A stretch of 64,000 bases of DNA from Streptomyces sp. RKAG293 (GCF_023701745.1 NZ_JAJOZB010000001.1:2362501-2426500); one strand, 5' to 3'. Shown: positions 1 through 9,438, counted from the stretch's first letter. Translations and numbers: made by a program. The notes: generated by a model from the letters alone, not told the origin.

Positions 1-2
1 TG

Positions 3-1580
3 TTGCTTGCGCTGGAAGGGGTGGTTCGACAGCTTCGAGTTCTCACCGGTGAGGGTCAGATTGCCGAGGGTGTGCACCAGCAGGTCGCGCAGGTCCTGCG
101 GGGTCTGGCCGTCCTCGGTCTCCTTCGCGAGCAGCTCGAACCACGCCTCGGCCGGATGCTGCGGAAGGACGTGTTCGACGGTGAGCGCGGCCTTGGCGAA
201 GTCGACCGGCTCGGCGGAGTCGTAGCTCTCCTCCAGCCGGCGAAGCACGTAGTGGCGCTGGTGGGACTTTCCCGCCCAGTAGAACGGCTTGGTCCTTACG
301 GCGGCGGAGAGTTCAGCGTCCGTGGGCCAGTAGCGGCGGCGGCCCGACAGGTAGTGCCGGATCGCCTCGGGTACCGGCAGATGCGACTTCTCCAGCTCCT
401 TGGGGGCTTCGACGAAGATCCGGTTGAGACTGCTCGGAGAGATCTGACAGATGAGACGCCTGACGAGAAAGCTCTCCACGTACGTCAGGGATTCCACGGC
501 GGCCTCCGCGTCGAGCCGGCCGGCATCCACCAGATCGAGCACCTGCAACGCCACCGGGTAGTACGTCTGGTTGCCCCAGTCCGCGAGCCGCGACAACACC
601 TCGCGCAGAGCCGGGTGCTGCTCCCGCTCCGGACGCAGGACGCGCAGCAGGCGCTCCGACAGCCGGACGAGGTCCGCGATCTCCGCCCTGAGCGCGTCCT
701 CATCACCTTCCACCGGCTTCAGACGCTGCTGCTGGGCTTCGTAGATCTCACTGACCTTCGGTTTGGACACCCCCCGCAGCACAAGGTCCAGCCAGAAGAG
801 CAGTTCCAGGTTCTTCGGGCCGAGGCCCTGCTGCATGGGCAGCCACAGCTCCTGGTACACCTGCTCACCCTGTCGGGGCAGCAGCATGAAGAGGTGGTTC
901 CGCAGCAGGTCGCTCTGCTGCAGCTGGACACCCGTGTTGTTGATGGACTTGAAGATCCGGTAGACGTTGTCCCCGGGCTCCGCGGTGATCTCGACGATGG
1001 AGAGCAGCCCGCCCAAAACGGTGACGACCACTCTCGCCCAGGTGTCTCCACCTTCCTCCTGGCCCCGCGCTAGCACGCCCCGGAAGAACCGGTAGGCATG
1101 CCCGATGTTGTCCCCGCCCCCGGCGCGCGGGCTGCCCGCGACGCACGCGATGAAGGCGCCGCGGTCCGCCTGGGTCGGCAACAGCCGGTAGTGGTCGTTG
1201 CCGTCAAGGAACTTGTTGACCAGATACTGCTCGTGGATCTTCTCCGCGAGCATGGCGATCTCCTGACCGCCGGTTTCGCGAATGTGATCGCGCAGCGCGG
1301 TGAACGCCACCATCAGGGTCGTGAGCCGCTGTTGCCCGTCCACCACCAGCCAGCGCGATACGCCTCCGGCGCTCATCTGGCCCGGTGCGAGGACGACGGA
1401 GCCGAGGAAGTGGGACGGCGTCCTCACTTCGGCCATGGCCTGGCCGACCAGCTCCGTGACGTCGTCCCACAGCTGCTTCAACTCCTTGTCCGTCCAGCTG
1501 TATGTGCGCTGGTAGAGAGGCACCTGGAACTGCTTCTCCCCGGCCACCAGCTTGCTGAACGTGACTTCCTCGGCATGCAC
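3..1580 (-). CDS. DUF262/DUF1524 (GmrSD-like) nuclease, 3' end cut by window
   Basis: Partial protein of about 526 residues that runs off the left edge. The N-terminal DUF262 (GmrS-like, NTP-dependent) domain shows VPLYQRTYSW near residues 20-29 and the hallmark DGQQRLTTL at about 81-89. Near residue 470 the DUF1524 HNH-like nuclease motif VEHVLPQHP is visible, followed by NSKLSNHPFQRK at the edge. Families with this pairing (GmrSD, BrxU, SspE-like) are type IV modification-dependent restriction or anti-phage nucleases, so this is inferred to be a defence nuclease; the target modification cannot be read from sequence. Start is GTG at 1580, with GGGGAGG about 7 bases upstream; the ATG 4 bases downstream is in another frame. 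Confidence 0.88.
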   Translation of the reverse strand, partial: MHAEEVTFSKLVAGEKQFQVPLYQRTYSWTDKELKQLWDDVTELVGQAMAEVRTPSHFLGSVVLAPGQMSAGGVSRWLVVDGQQRLTTLMVAFTALRDHIRETGGQEIAMLAEKIHEQYLVNKFLDGNDHYRLLPTQADRGAFIACVAGSPRAGGGDNIGHAYRFFRGVLARGQEEGGDTWARVVVTVLGGLLSIVEITAEPGDNVYRIFKSINNTGVQLQQSDLLRNHLFMLLPRQGEQVYQELWLPMQQGLGPKNLELLFWLDLVLRGVSKPKVSEIYEAQQQRLKPVEGDEDALRAEIADLVRLSERLLRVLRPEREQHPALREVLSRLADWGNQTYYPVALQVLDLVDAGRLDAEAAVESLTYVESFLVRRLICQISPSSLNRIFVEAPKELEKSHLPVPEAIRHYLSGRRRYWPTDAELSAAVRTKPFYWAGKSHQRHYVLRRLEESYDSAEPVDFAKAALTVEHVLPQHPAEAWFELLAKETEDGQTPQDLRDLLVHTLGNLTLTGENSKLSNHPFQRKQ

Positions 1581-1611
1581 GACGCGCCTCCCCTGGCGTG
1601 GCCGATGTGCC

Positions 1612-1851
1612 TCATCGACCACTTGGCGTCACCCTACGCGCACCCTCCGACAACGAGTCCCCGCCCAACGCCCCACGGAACAGCGGAGCTACGCCTCCGC
1701 CGGGCGGCGGGCGGTCGGCGGCGGGCCGTGAACGTGAGTCGGTCGCCGCGCCCGGGCCCGGGCCGACTTCGAGCAGATGGGCGCCGAGATCGACGTCGCG
1801 CGTGACCGCGGGCAGGACGTCGTTCCGGAGGTGGGCGGCCCGCTCCGTCAT
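1612..1851 (-). pseudogene. remnant of a class I SAM-dependent methyltransferase
   Basis: A 79-codon open frame starts at ATG 1851. Its first ~40 residues read like the N-terminus of a class I methyltransferase, with the SAM-binding motif I LLEVGPGPGAATD at about 27-39. After that all resemblance stops: the remainder is Arg/Pro/Gly-rich with no further motif. The reading is a gene truncated after motif I, with the rest deleted or scrambled. No ribosome site is obvious. It is the only content I recognise in the 330-bp gap between the DUF262 gene and the SDR gene. Chance resemblance of a GC-rich shadow frame is possible, but the motif is specific. Confidence 0.45.
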
Positions 1852-1909
1852 GGATCTGCTCGAACCGGCACGCGCACCCTGGCGCGGGCGAACGGCCAGG
1901 CGAGCCGGG

Positions 1910-3382
1910 TTACCAGGCAGCCGGGGCGTAGTCCTTGAGGAAGCAGCCGTAGAGGTCTTCGCCGAGTTCGCCGCGGACGATGGGGTCGTAGACGCGGGCG
2001 GCGCCGTCGACGAGGTCGAGGGGGGCGTGGAAGCCCTCTTCGGCGAGGCGCATCTTGTCGGGGTGGGGGCGCTCGTCGGTGATCCAGCCGGTGTCGACGG
2101 CGGTCATGAGGATGCCGTCCGTCTCCAGCATCTCCTGGGCGCTGGTGCGGGTGAGCATGTTCAGCGCGGCCTTGGCCATGTTGGTGTGCGGGTGGCCCGG
2201 GCCCTTGTAGCCGCGGCTGAACTGGCCTTCCATCGCCGAGACGTTGACGACGTACTTGCGGCGCGCGGTGGCCGCGGCCATCGCCGGGCGCAGCCGGCTG
2301 ACGAGGACGAACGGCGCGGTGACGTTGCAGAGCTGGACTTCGAGGAGTTCGAGCGGGTCGACCTCCTCGACGCGCTGGATCCAGGTGTTGGTGGCGTCCA
2401 GGTCCGGTACGAGGCCGCCGGCGTCGATGGCGGTGCCGGCCTCGATACGGGCCGGGGTCGCGGAGCCGGTGGTCAGGGCCAGGGCGGTGATCGACTCGGG
2501 CGTCAGCGCGTCGTGGCCGGCCGACGACGGGCCGGGCAGCGCGATCTGCGCGCCGCTGCCGAAGTGGCCCAGGACGGTGCGCGAGGGCAGTTCGCCGGCC
2601 GGCAGGGGGGCGAGTTCCGCGGCGACGAGCTCCGCGTAGGCGCGGGGGCTGCGGCGGACGGTCTGCGCGGCGTTGTTGATCAGGATGTCGAGCGGGCCCT
2701 CGGCGGCGACCTCGTCGGCGAGCGCGATCACCTGGGCCGGGTCGCGCAGGTCGATGCCGACGATCTTCAGCCGGTGCAGCCACTCCGGGCTGTCGGGCAT
2801 CGCCTTGAAGCGCCGGACCGCGTCGTTCGGGAAGCGGGTGGTGATGGTGGTGTGCGCGCCGTCGCGCAGCAGGCGCAGCGCGATGTACATGCCGATCTTC
2901 GCGCGGCCGCCGGTGAGCAGGGCGCGGCGTCCGGTGAGGTCCGTGCGCGCGTCGCGGCGGCTGCGGTTCTCCTTCGCGCAGGGCGGGCAGAGCTGGTGGT
3001 AGAACGCGTCGACCTCGACGTAGCGGGTCTTGCAGACGTAGCAGGAGCGGGGGCGCTCCAGGATGCCGGCGATCTCCTGCGTCACGGACGTCGTGAGCAT
3101 GTTGCCCAGCGTCTCGTCGTCGATGCGGTCGGCCGCGCCGGTGGCCGTGGCCTCGGTGACGGCCTTGTCGTTCGCCGTCTTCGAGGCGCGGCGCTCCTGG
3201 CGGCGGCGCTGCTTCACCGTCCGGTAGATGCCGGCGGTGGCGCGCCGTACGGCGATGGCGTCGGGGTGGTCGACGTCGAGCTCGTCGAGCTCCGCGAGCA
3301 CGCTCAGGCAGAGCTCCAGGCGCGCCGGGTCGATGCCCGTCGAATCGTCGCGCCGGGTTTCCGTCTGATCACTCGCTGTCAT
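1910..3382 (-). CDS. SDR-family protein with N-terminal zinc-ribbon-like domain
   Basis: 490 residues. The N-terminal ~145 residues are helical and charged and contain a four-cysteine knuckle (C114, C117, C132, C135; CYVC...CPPC). A Rossmann SDR domain follows, with the nucleotide-binding loop TGGRAKIG at about 157-164 and the NNAAQT motif after it. The usual catalytic YxxxK is not seen: the expected stretch reads HTNMAK, so Lys is kept but the Tyr position is Thr. Either the chemistry is altered or the protein is not a classical dehydrogenase. Substrate unknown. It is divergent from fumarylacetoacetase across a 277-bp gap. ATG start at 3382. Confidence 0.85.
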   Translation of the reverse strand: MTASDQTETRRDDSTGIDPARLELCLSVLAELDELDVDHPDAIAVRRATAGIYRTVKQRRRQERRASKTANDKAVTEATATGAADRIDDETLGNMLTTSVTQEIAGILERPRSCYVCKTRYVEVDAFYHQLCPPCAKENRSRRDARTDLTGRRALLTGGRAKIGMYIALRLLRDGAHTTITTRFPNDAVRRFKAMPDSPEWLHRLKIVGIDLRDPAQVIALADEVAAEGPLDILINNAAQTVRRSPRAYAELVAAELAPLPAGELPSRTVLGHFGSGAQIALPGPSSAGHDALTPESITALALTTGSATPARIEAGTAIDAGGLVPDLDATNTWIQRVEEVDPLELLEVQLCNVTAPFVLVSRLRPAMAAATARRKYVVNVSAMEGQFSRGYKGPGHPHTNMAKAALNMLTRTSAQEMLETDGILMTAVDTGWITDERPHPDKMRLAEEGFHAPLDLVDGAARVYDPIVRGELGEDLYGCFLKDYAPAAW

Positions 3383-3558
3383 GCCGTTACTGCCTTCTGG
3401 ATTGTCTGTTCCGCCCCGAGTCCACCCGAGTCAGGCGGAACTCTACGTACGCACGTGTAGCACCACCAAACTCGAGGCCGTCGGCGCCCCCTGGATCTAC
3501 CGTCGGTGTCCGGACCGGCACGTACCGTCGCCATGGTGCGGGTGCAGGGCCCCGCCGG

Positions 3559-3591
3559 ACCCGCGTCCGACCCGCGTCCGACCCGCGTCCG
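3559..3591. repeat. 11-bp tandem repeat x3 upstream of fumarylacetoacetase
   Basis: Three perfect head-to-tail copies of ACCCGCGTCCG lie in the divergent intergenic region. They are followed at about 3600-3623 by two copies of a GGAGACGGGA-like block. The rest of the 3383-3659 gap presumably holds both divergent promoters, but I see no confident -35/-10 pair. Confidence 0.7.
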
Positions 3592-3659
3592 GCCCTTGAG
3601 ACGGGAGCCCTGGAGACGGGAGATAGTCTCGGCACGTTCGTTCTCTCCCTGGAGGCCAG

Positions 3660-4907
3660 TTGAGCGCCAGCAGCCCGCTCACCGTCCCGGACGACTCTCC
3701 GTTCGGCGTAGACAACCTGCCGTACGGCGTCTTCACCACCGCCGACCGGCCGGATCAGCGCCGGATCGGTGTCGCCATCGGTGGCCACGTTCTCGACGCG
3801 GGCGCGGCGGCCCGCAGCGTCGGTGCCCTCGCCGAACCCGGATTCGCCACGCTCGACGCGCCCTCGCTGAACCCGCTGCTGGCCGCCGGCCGGCCGGTCT
3901 GGACCGCGGTGCGCGCCGCGATCACCCGGTGGCTGACGGACGAGGCCCTCCGTGCGGCCGTCGAGCCGTGCCTGGTGCCGCGCGCCGATGTCACCCTCCA
4001 CCTGCCGTTCGAGGTGGCCGACTACGTCGACTTCTACGCGTCCGAGCACCACGCGACGAACCTCGGCCGGATCTTCCGGCCCGGCTCCGAGCCGCTGACG
4101 CCCAACTGGAAGCACCTGCCGATCGGCTATCACGGCCGTTCCGGCACGATCGTCGTCTCCGGTACGCCGATCACCCGCCCGTCCGGGCAGCGCAAGGCCC
4201 CGGCCGACCCGGTTCCGGACTTCGGCCCGTCCCGCCGCCTGGACATCGAGGCGGAGCTGGGCTTCGTCGTCGGCACGCCGTCCGAGCTGGGCAGCCCGGT
4301 CGCGCTGGCCGACGCCGCCGAGCACGTCTTCGGCGTCTGCCTCGTCAACGACTGGTCCGCCCGCGACCTCCAGGCGTGGGAGTACGTGCCGCTGGGCCCG
4401 TTCCTCGGCAAGTCCTTCGCCACGTCGGTCTCGCCGTGGATCGTCCCGCTGGACGCCCTCGCGCAGGCCCGCACCACCCCGCCGGAGCGCGACGTCGAGC
4501 CGCTCCCGTACCTCGACGACCGGGACGCCGCGGCCGAGCCGTCCGGCTTCGACATCGCCTTCGAGGTCCGGCTCAACGGCCATGTCGTCTCGCGCCCGCC
4601 GTTCGCCGCCATGTACTGGACCTTCGCGCAGATGCTCGCGCACATGACCGCCAACGGCGCGTCCCTGCGGACCGGTGACCTCTTCGCCTCCGGCACCATC
4701 AGCGGTCCCGAGCGCGAGACGCGCGGCGCGCTCATCGAACTGACGTGGAACGGCCAGGAGCCGCTGAAACTGGCGGACGGCAGCGAGCGCACGTTCCTCG
4801 ACGACGGCGACGAGGTCGTCATCACCGCCACCGCACCGGGCCCGAACGGAACCCGCATCGGCTTCGGCGAGGTAACGGGCCACATCGTGCCCCGCCCCAC
4901 CGCCTGA
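3660..4907 (+). CDS. fahA: fumarylacetoacetase
   Basis: 415 residues, normal length for the family. The enzyme hydrolyses fumarylacetoacetate to fumarate and acetoacetate, the last step of tyrosine/homogentisate degradation in the cytoplasm. Hallmarks: the SPFGVDNLPYGVF N-terminus, DYVDFYASEHHATN (about 120-133), PIGYHGRSG, the metal-binding acidic segment DIEAELGFVVG, and NDWSARDLQAWEYVPLGPF near 229. TTG start at 3660 chosen because GGAGG lies about 6 bases upstream and the protein then begins where homologues do. The pathway partner homogentisate dioxygenase is in this window but 46 kb away, so the pathway is not one operon here. Confidence 0.95.
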   Translation: MSASSPLTVPDDSPFGVDNLPYGVFTTADRPDQRRIGVAIGGHVLDAGAAARSVGALAEPGFATLDAPSLNPLLAAGRPVWTAVRAAITRWLTDEALRAAVEPCLVPRADVTLHLPFEVADYVDFYASEHHATNLGRIFRPGSEPLTPNWKHLPIGYHGRSGTIVVSGTPITRPSGQRKAPADPVPDFGPSRRLDIEAELGFVVGTPSELGSPVALADAAEHVFGVCLVNDWSARDLQAWEYVPLGPFLGKSFATSVSPWIVPLDALAQARTTPPERDVEPLPYLDDRDAAAEPSGFDIAFEVRLNGHVVSRPPFAAMYWTFAQMLAHMTANGASLRTGDLFASGTISGPERETRGALIELTWNGQEPLKLADGSERTFLDDGDEVVITATAPGPNGTRIGFGEVTGHIVPRPTA

Positions 4908-4956
4908 CGGTCACCGCCCCACGCCCGGCCCGCTCGCTGGACGACCGAAAGGCCGT

Positions 4957-5925
4957 CTAGCGGGCGCGCCCGCGTGGCTTGAGCCGCGTCGCCGGAAGCT
5001 CCGGCGCGGGCAGCGGGGCGCCGTCATAGCCCTTCACATCCCCGAAACGGGAGCCGCTCATCCAGTCCGAACGGGCCTGTGCGATGTCGTCGTTGGACCG
5101 TCCGACGAAGTTCCACCACATGACGATCTTCTCGTCGAAGGGCTCGCCGCCCAGCAGCATCAGGCCGCTGTCCACGTCGGCGCGGATCGCGAGGTCGCGG
5201 CGGCCGCAGCCGAGGTAGAGCATCGAGCCGGGGGCGAGGCGTACGCCGTCGACCTCGGCCTCGCCGGACATCGTCAGGGCCGCGTACTCGAAGTCGGGGC
5301 GGAGCGGCAGGCGGGTGTCGGTGCCCGCTGCCAGGGCGAGGTCGGCGCCGACGAGCGGGGTGTGGGTGGTGCCGGGTGAGACGGCGCCGTCCAGTTCGCC
5401 CATGATGACGGTGGCCTGCAGACCGCCGCCTCCGGTGACGACCGGCAGGTCGGCGTGGTGCTCGAAGGCCGGCGCGGTGTTCCGGTGGGCCTCCGGGAGG
5501 GCGACCCAGAGCTGGGCGCCGTGCAGGAGCCGGGGGTGGTCGCGCGGCGATTCCTCGGAGTGCGAGATGGCCCGGCCGGAGGTCATCAGTCCCAGCTCGC
5601 GGGGGCGTACGGTCTGCAGGGTGCCGAGGCTGTCGCGGTGCAGCACCTCGCCGTCGTGCAGCCAGCTCACCGTCTGCAGGCCCATGTGCGGGTGCGGCGG
5701 GACCTGCATCCCGGACTCGCGCGCGATGTCGTCGGGGCCGTAGTGGTCGACGAAGCACCAGGCGCCGACCATCCGGCGGCCCAGGTTCGGCAGGAGGCGC
5801 CGCACCTGGGTGCTCTCGCCGAGGGTGACGGTGCGGGCGGCGAGGAGCTCGCGGACGGGCTCGGCCGAGACGTCGTCGCGGCCGCCGCACACGGTCGGTG
5901 CGGGCTTCACATCGAGGTTGCTCAT
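4957..5925 (-). CDS. pirin family protein
   Basis: About 322 residues, bicupin fold. The N-terminal cupin shows the pirin metal-site pattern PPHPHMGLQTVSWLHDGEVLHRDS, with paired histidines followed by His and a later acidic residue. Pirins are Fe-dependent; some act as quercetinases, others as redox-sensing protein partners. Which applies here cannot be read. ATG 5925 (MSNLDVKP) is preferred over the ATG 18 bases upstream because a GGGG run lies in front of it and homologues start close to this point. The convergent neighbour fahA ends about 50 bp away. Confidence 0.88.
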   Translation of the reverse strand: MSNLDVKPAPTVCGGRDDVSAEPVRELLAARTVTLGESTQVRRLLPNLGRRMVGAWCFVDHYGPDDIARESGMQVPPHPHMGLQTVSWLHDGEVLHRDSLGTLQTVRPRELGLMTSGRAISHSEESPRDHPRLLHGAQLWVALPEAHRNTAPAFEHHADLPVVTGGGGLQATVIMGELDGAVSPGTTHTPLVGADLALAAGTDTRLPLRPDFEYAALTMSGEAEVDGVRLAPGSMLYLGCGRRDLAIRADVDSGLMLLGGEPFDEKIVMWWNFVGRSNDDIAQARSDWMSGSRFGDVKGYDGAPLPAPELPATRLKPRGRAR

Positions 5926-5982
5926 GCCCCGATCATCGCGCACCGGTCCGCGGACGCCTCGGCACCCCGTATGCCCGGTGCC

Positions 5983-6156
5983 TCACATGCCCGGGTGCAC
6001 TCCGTGGACCAGGTCCATCGCCTCGCTGGTGTAGCGCTCGCGGGCGCTCAGGTCGAGGTCGGGGAAGTAGTCCTTGAGCCGGGTGACCACCTGCTGCTCG
6101 GACTCGTGGCAGTCGCGCAGCAGGAAGATCGCCTTGTGCAGAATCGACTGGTCCAT
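5983..6156 (-). CDS. small conserved-looking hypothetical protein
   Basis: 57 residues starting MDQSILHKAIFLLRDC, with a strong GAGGGGGG ribosome site directly upstream of ATG 6156. Charged and probably all-helical (KAIFLLRDCHESEQQ then an acidic/aromatic segment); no membrane segment or known motif. It lies between pirin and the AtuA-like gene on the same strand and could share the latter's transcript. Function unknown; reality is supported mainly by the ribosome site and codon bias. Confidence 0.7.
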   Translation of the reverse strand: MDQSILHKAIFLLRDCHESEQQVVTRLKDYFPDLDLSARERYTSEAMDLVHGVHPGM

Positions 6157-6268
6157 CGGAATGCCCCCCTCGGAACGCCCACCCGCCTCTTGCGGTGGGC
6201 CGCTTCCCACGGTACGCAGACGACCGTCAGCACTTGGGCAAAGAGATCTCCGCGCCGGGCAAAGATGT

Positions 6269-8025
6269 CTACAGGCCAGGCAAAAGATCCATGGGGATGT
6301 CGACCGGGCGGGCCCGCAGGTACTCGCCCAGGCTCTTGGCCTGCGGGTCGGGGCGGGTGGAGGCGGCGACGCCCTCGCCGAGCAGGCCGTGCAGGACGAA
6401 GTTGAGGGCGCGCAGATTGGGCAGTTCGTAGCGGACGACCTCCAGCTCGGCGGCCTCCGGGAGCAGCAGCCGCAGCTCGTCGACGCCGAGGTGGGCGTGG
6501 AGCCACGCGTACGCCTCGTCAGTGCGGGCCCACAGGCCGATGTTGGCGTCGCCGCCCTTGTCGCCGGAGCGGGCGCCGACCAGCCGGCCCAGCGGTGCCC
6601 GGACGGTGGGGCCGGACGCCATGGCCGGACGTGGCTCGGAGCCGGCGGCCGGCCGCTCCTGTCGCACGCGCGCCACCGTCGGCGGCCTCGGCACGTCCAG
6701 CCTGGTGCCGTCGGCCAGCACGACCTGGGCCGGCACCTCGTCGGCGGCGACCAGCGCGGGCCAGTACACCCCGTACTCGGTGGGCCGGGGGACGCCTGCT
6801 CCAGGTAGAAGCCGGGGTAGCTCGCCAGCGCCGTGCCCGCGACCGCGGTGAACAGCGCGCGGCCGACCTTGTCGCGGTCGGGGTCCTTGACGGTCAGGGT
6901 CAGCCGGGCGGTGTCGGCCGCCGGCCGTTCCATCCGCAGGTCGAACTCGTCGAAGCGGTCGCCGCCGCCCGTCGCGTCGAGCAGGGACGCCTCCGCGAAC
7001 CGCGCCTTGGCCTCGATGTCGAGGCCGGTCAGCACGAAGGTGGCGCTGTTGCGGAAGCCGCCGAGGTAGTTGAGGCAGACCTTGAGGGTGTCGGGCGCGG
7101 GCTCGCCGCGGGTGCCGGTGACCCGGACCCGGTCGGGTCCCTCCTGCTCCAGTCGCAGGGTGTCGAAGCGGGCGACGACGTCGGCGTTCAGGTACTCGGG
7201 TCGCTCGATCTCGTACAGCAGTTGGGCCGTGACGGTGTCGACGGTGACCGCGCCGCCGGTTCCCTCGTGCTTGGTGATGACGCAGGAGCCGTCGGGGTGC
7301 ATCTCGGCGATGGGGAAGCCGGGGTGCACGGGGTACTCGATCTCGGTGAAGAAGGAGAAGTTGCCGCCGGTGGCCTGGGCGCCGCATTCGATGATGTGGC
7401 CCGCGGCGACCGCCCCAGCGAGCCGGTCCCAGTCGTCGAGCGCCCAGTCGAAGGCCCAGGCGGCCGGCCCGGTGACGAGCGCGGCGTCGGTGACCCGGCC
7501 GCAGATGACCACGTCGGCGCCGGCGCGCAGTGCGCGGGCGATGCCCCAGCCGCCGAGGTACGCGTTGGCGGTGACGGGCTCGATCCCGGAGTCGGCGAGC
7601 AGCCGGCCGGTGGACAGGTTGGCGAACCCGTGGCCCTTCTCGCGCAGCTCGGGGAGACGGTCGAGGAGGTCGTCGCCCTCCAGGTGGGCGATGGTGGGGT
7701 GGAGGCCGCCGAGCGCGGCCAGTTCGCCGAGTTTGGCGGCGAGTCCGGCCGGGTTGAGACCGCCGGCGTTGACGACGACCTTGATGCCGCGTTCCAGACA
7801 GCTGCCGAGCACCTCGTGCATCTGGGCGAGGAACGAGACGGCGTAGCCGGCGTCGGGGTCGCGCTGCCGCGCCTTCCACAGGATCAGCATCGTCAGTTCG
7901 GCGAGGTAGTCACCGGTCAATACGTCGATCGGACCGCCTTCGACCATCTCGCGGGCGGCGGACAGCCGGTCGCCGTAGAAGCCCGAGCAGTTGGCGATAC
8001 GCAGGACGTCGAACGGTGCCGGCAT
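6269..8025 (-). pseudogene. AtuA-family (DUF1446) protein, frameshifted
   Basis: The first ~410 codons from ATG 8025 encode a DUF1446/AtuA domain (MPAPFDVLRIANCSGFYGD, later GDYLAELTM, NVGG-like NAGGLNPAGLA, ICGRVTDAAL). Close to 6795-6805 the frame breaks: upstream the protein reads SYPGFYLE, and the next expected block PTEYGVYWPALV resumes in another frame and continues to the stop at 6269, including the C-terminal AtuA-like signature ARSGDKGGDANIGLWAR. One missing base (or two extra) would explain it. The family acts in acyclic terpenoid or branched acyl-CoA catabolism. Everything else looks intact, so this is either a very recent pseudogene or a sequencing error. Ribosome site GGAG 8 bases before the start. 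Confidence 0.85.
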
Positions 8026-8157
8026 GACGGTCACTCCTGGTCGGTGCTGGGCAGTGGTGGCCGCGCGCAGCATTTCGCGTGCGGTGGCCACCCGGCAAGG
8101 GGCCCGTACGGAGCACCCCCTCTCGCGTCGGAAGCGTAGGCCGCCTAACGTTCGTGC

Positions 8158-9363
8158 ATGAGCTCTGCTGGGACGACCCCTCCGCCGCCGGACGCAACAC
8201 CTTCCACCACCCAGGATTCCGGTTCCACCGCCCAGGATTCCGGTTCTGCCACCCCGGATTCCGGCGCCTCACGGGGTGTTCCGGCGCTGCCGGACGGATC
8301 GGGCGGGTTCGCGGCCGAGCTGCGGGACGCGATCAGTTTCCGGGCTTTCCTGCTGGTCGTCGGAGGTCTGCTGATCCAGCTGGCCTTCATCGTCTCGTAC
8401 CTGGGCGCGTTCCACTCCCCCACCCCGCACCGGATTCCGGCCGCCGTCGTGGCGCCCGCGCAGGTGGCGGGCAAGGTGGCCGCACAGCTCAACGGGCTGC
8501 CGGGCGAGCCGGTGAAGGCGGTCGTGGTGGCCGACGAGGCCGAGGCGCGACGGCAGATCATGAACCGTACGGTGGACGCCGCGATCCTCATCAACCCGGC
8601 GGGCAAGACCGATGCACTGCTGGTGGCCTCCGCGGGCGGCCCCTCGGTGTCGCAGACCGCCGCGCAGATCGCGCAGAGCGTCGAGAAGACCCAGCACCGG
8701 CAGGTGACGGTCACCGACATCAAGGCCCCCAACAAGGAGGACGGCCGCGGCCTGAGCTCGTTCTACCTGGTCATCGGCTGGGTGGTGGGCGGCTATCTGA
8801 CCGCGTCGATCCTGGGTGTGGCGGGCGGCGCCCGGCCGGTCAACCGGCACCGTACGGCGATCCGGCTCGGCACTCTCGCGCTCTTCGCGGTGGTCTCAGG
8901 ACTCGGCGGGGCGATCATCGTGGATCCGGTGTTCTCGGCACTGACCGGCCATTTCGTGGCGCTGTGGGCGATCGGCGCGCTGGTGGTCTTCGCGGCCGCC
9001 GCCGTCACCACGGCTCTGCAGACGCTCTGCGGGATCATCGGCATCGGGCTGTCGATCCTGCTCTTCGTCGTGATGGGCAACCCGAGCGCGGGCGGCGTCT
9101 ATCCGGCGTCGCTGCTGCCGCGGTTCTGGAGCGCGATCGGGCAGTCCCTGCCGCCGGGCGCGGGCACCACGGCGGTCCGCAACACCGTGTACTTCGGCGG
9201 CAGCGCGACCTCCGGCCCGCTGTGGGTGCTGGCGGCTTACGCCGTCGCCGGTGTCGTCGTCGCGATGGCCACCGTCGTGGTGCGCGACCGCCGGGCGGGT
9301 GCCGGGGCGGGCGCCGGAACGGGTCCCGGGGCGGGTTCCGTCGCGGGCCAGGAGCCGTCCTAG
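8158..9363 (+). CDS. six-TM membrane protein, DUF3533/ABC-2-like permease
   Basis: 401 residues. The N-terminal 50 are Ser/Thr/Asp/Gln-rich with a degenerate repeat (QDSG...QDSG...PDSG) encoded by near-identical GGATTCCGG blocks. TM1 is at about 56-78, an external domain of ~120 residues follows, then five TM helices cluster between ~200 and 385. The C-tail is Gly/Ala-rich. This one-TM, large loop, five-TM plan matches the DUF3533/YhgE-Pip-like group related to ABC-2 permeases. Substrate unknown; no ATPase is adjacent. ATG 8158 start. The upstream divergent gap to the AtuA-like gene is 132 bp. Confidence 0.75.
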   Translation: MSSAGTTPPPPDATPSTTQDSGSTAQDSGSATPDSGASRGVPALPDGSGGFAAELRDAISFRAFLLVVGGLLIQLAFIVSYLGAFHSPTPHRIPAAVVAPAQVAGKVAAQLNGLPGEPVKAVVVADEAEARRQIMNRTVDAAILINPAGKTDALLVASAGGPSVSQTAAQIAQSVEKTQHRQVTVTDIKAPNKEDGRGLSSFYLVIGWVVGGYLTASILGVAGGARPVNRHRTAIRLGTLALFAVVSGLGGAIIVDPVFSALTGHFVALWAIGALVVFAAAAVTTALQTLCGIIGIGLSILLFVVMGNPSAGGVYPASLLPRFWSAIGQSLPPGAGTTAVRNTVYFGGSATSGPLWVLAAYAVAGVVVAMATVVVRDRRAGAGAGAGTGPGAGSVAGQEPS

Positions 9364-9370
9364 GAAACGC

Positions 9371-9430
9371 CTTTGACGCCATGGCCTAGCCTTCAACGCC
9401 ACGACCCAGCCTTCGATGCCACGATCTAGG
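9371..9430. repeat. three degenerate 20-bp direct repeats
   Basis: Units at 9371-9390, 9391-9410 and 9411-9430 share the frame CTTnnAnGCCAnGnnCnAGs. The array begins 7 bases after the stop codon of the membrane protein and ends 8 bases before the Nudix gene start, so it fills the intergenic gap. It may serve as a processing or termination region; no strong hairpin is evident. Confidence 0.6.
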
Positions 9431-9438
9431 CTGGGTCC

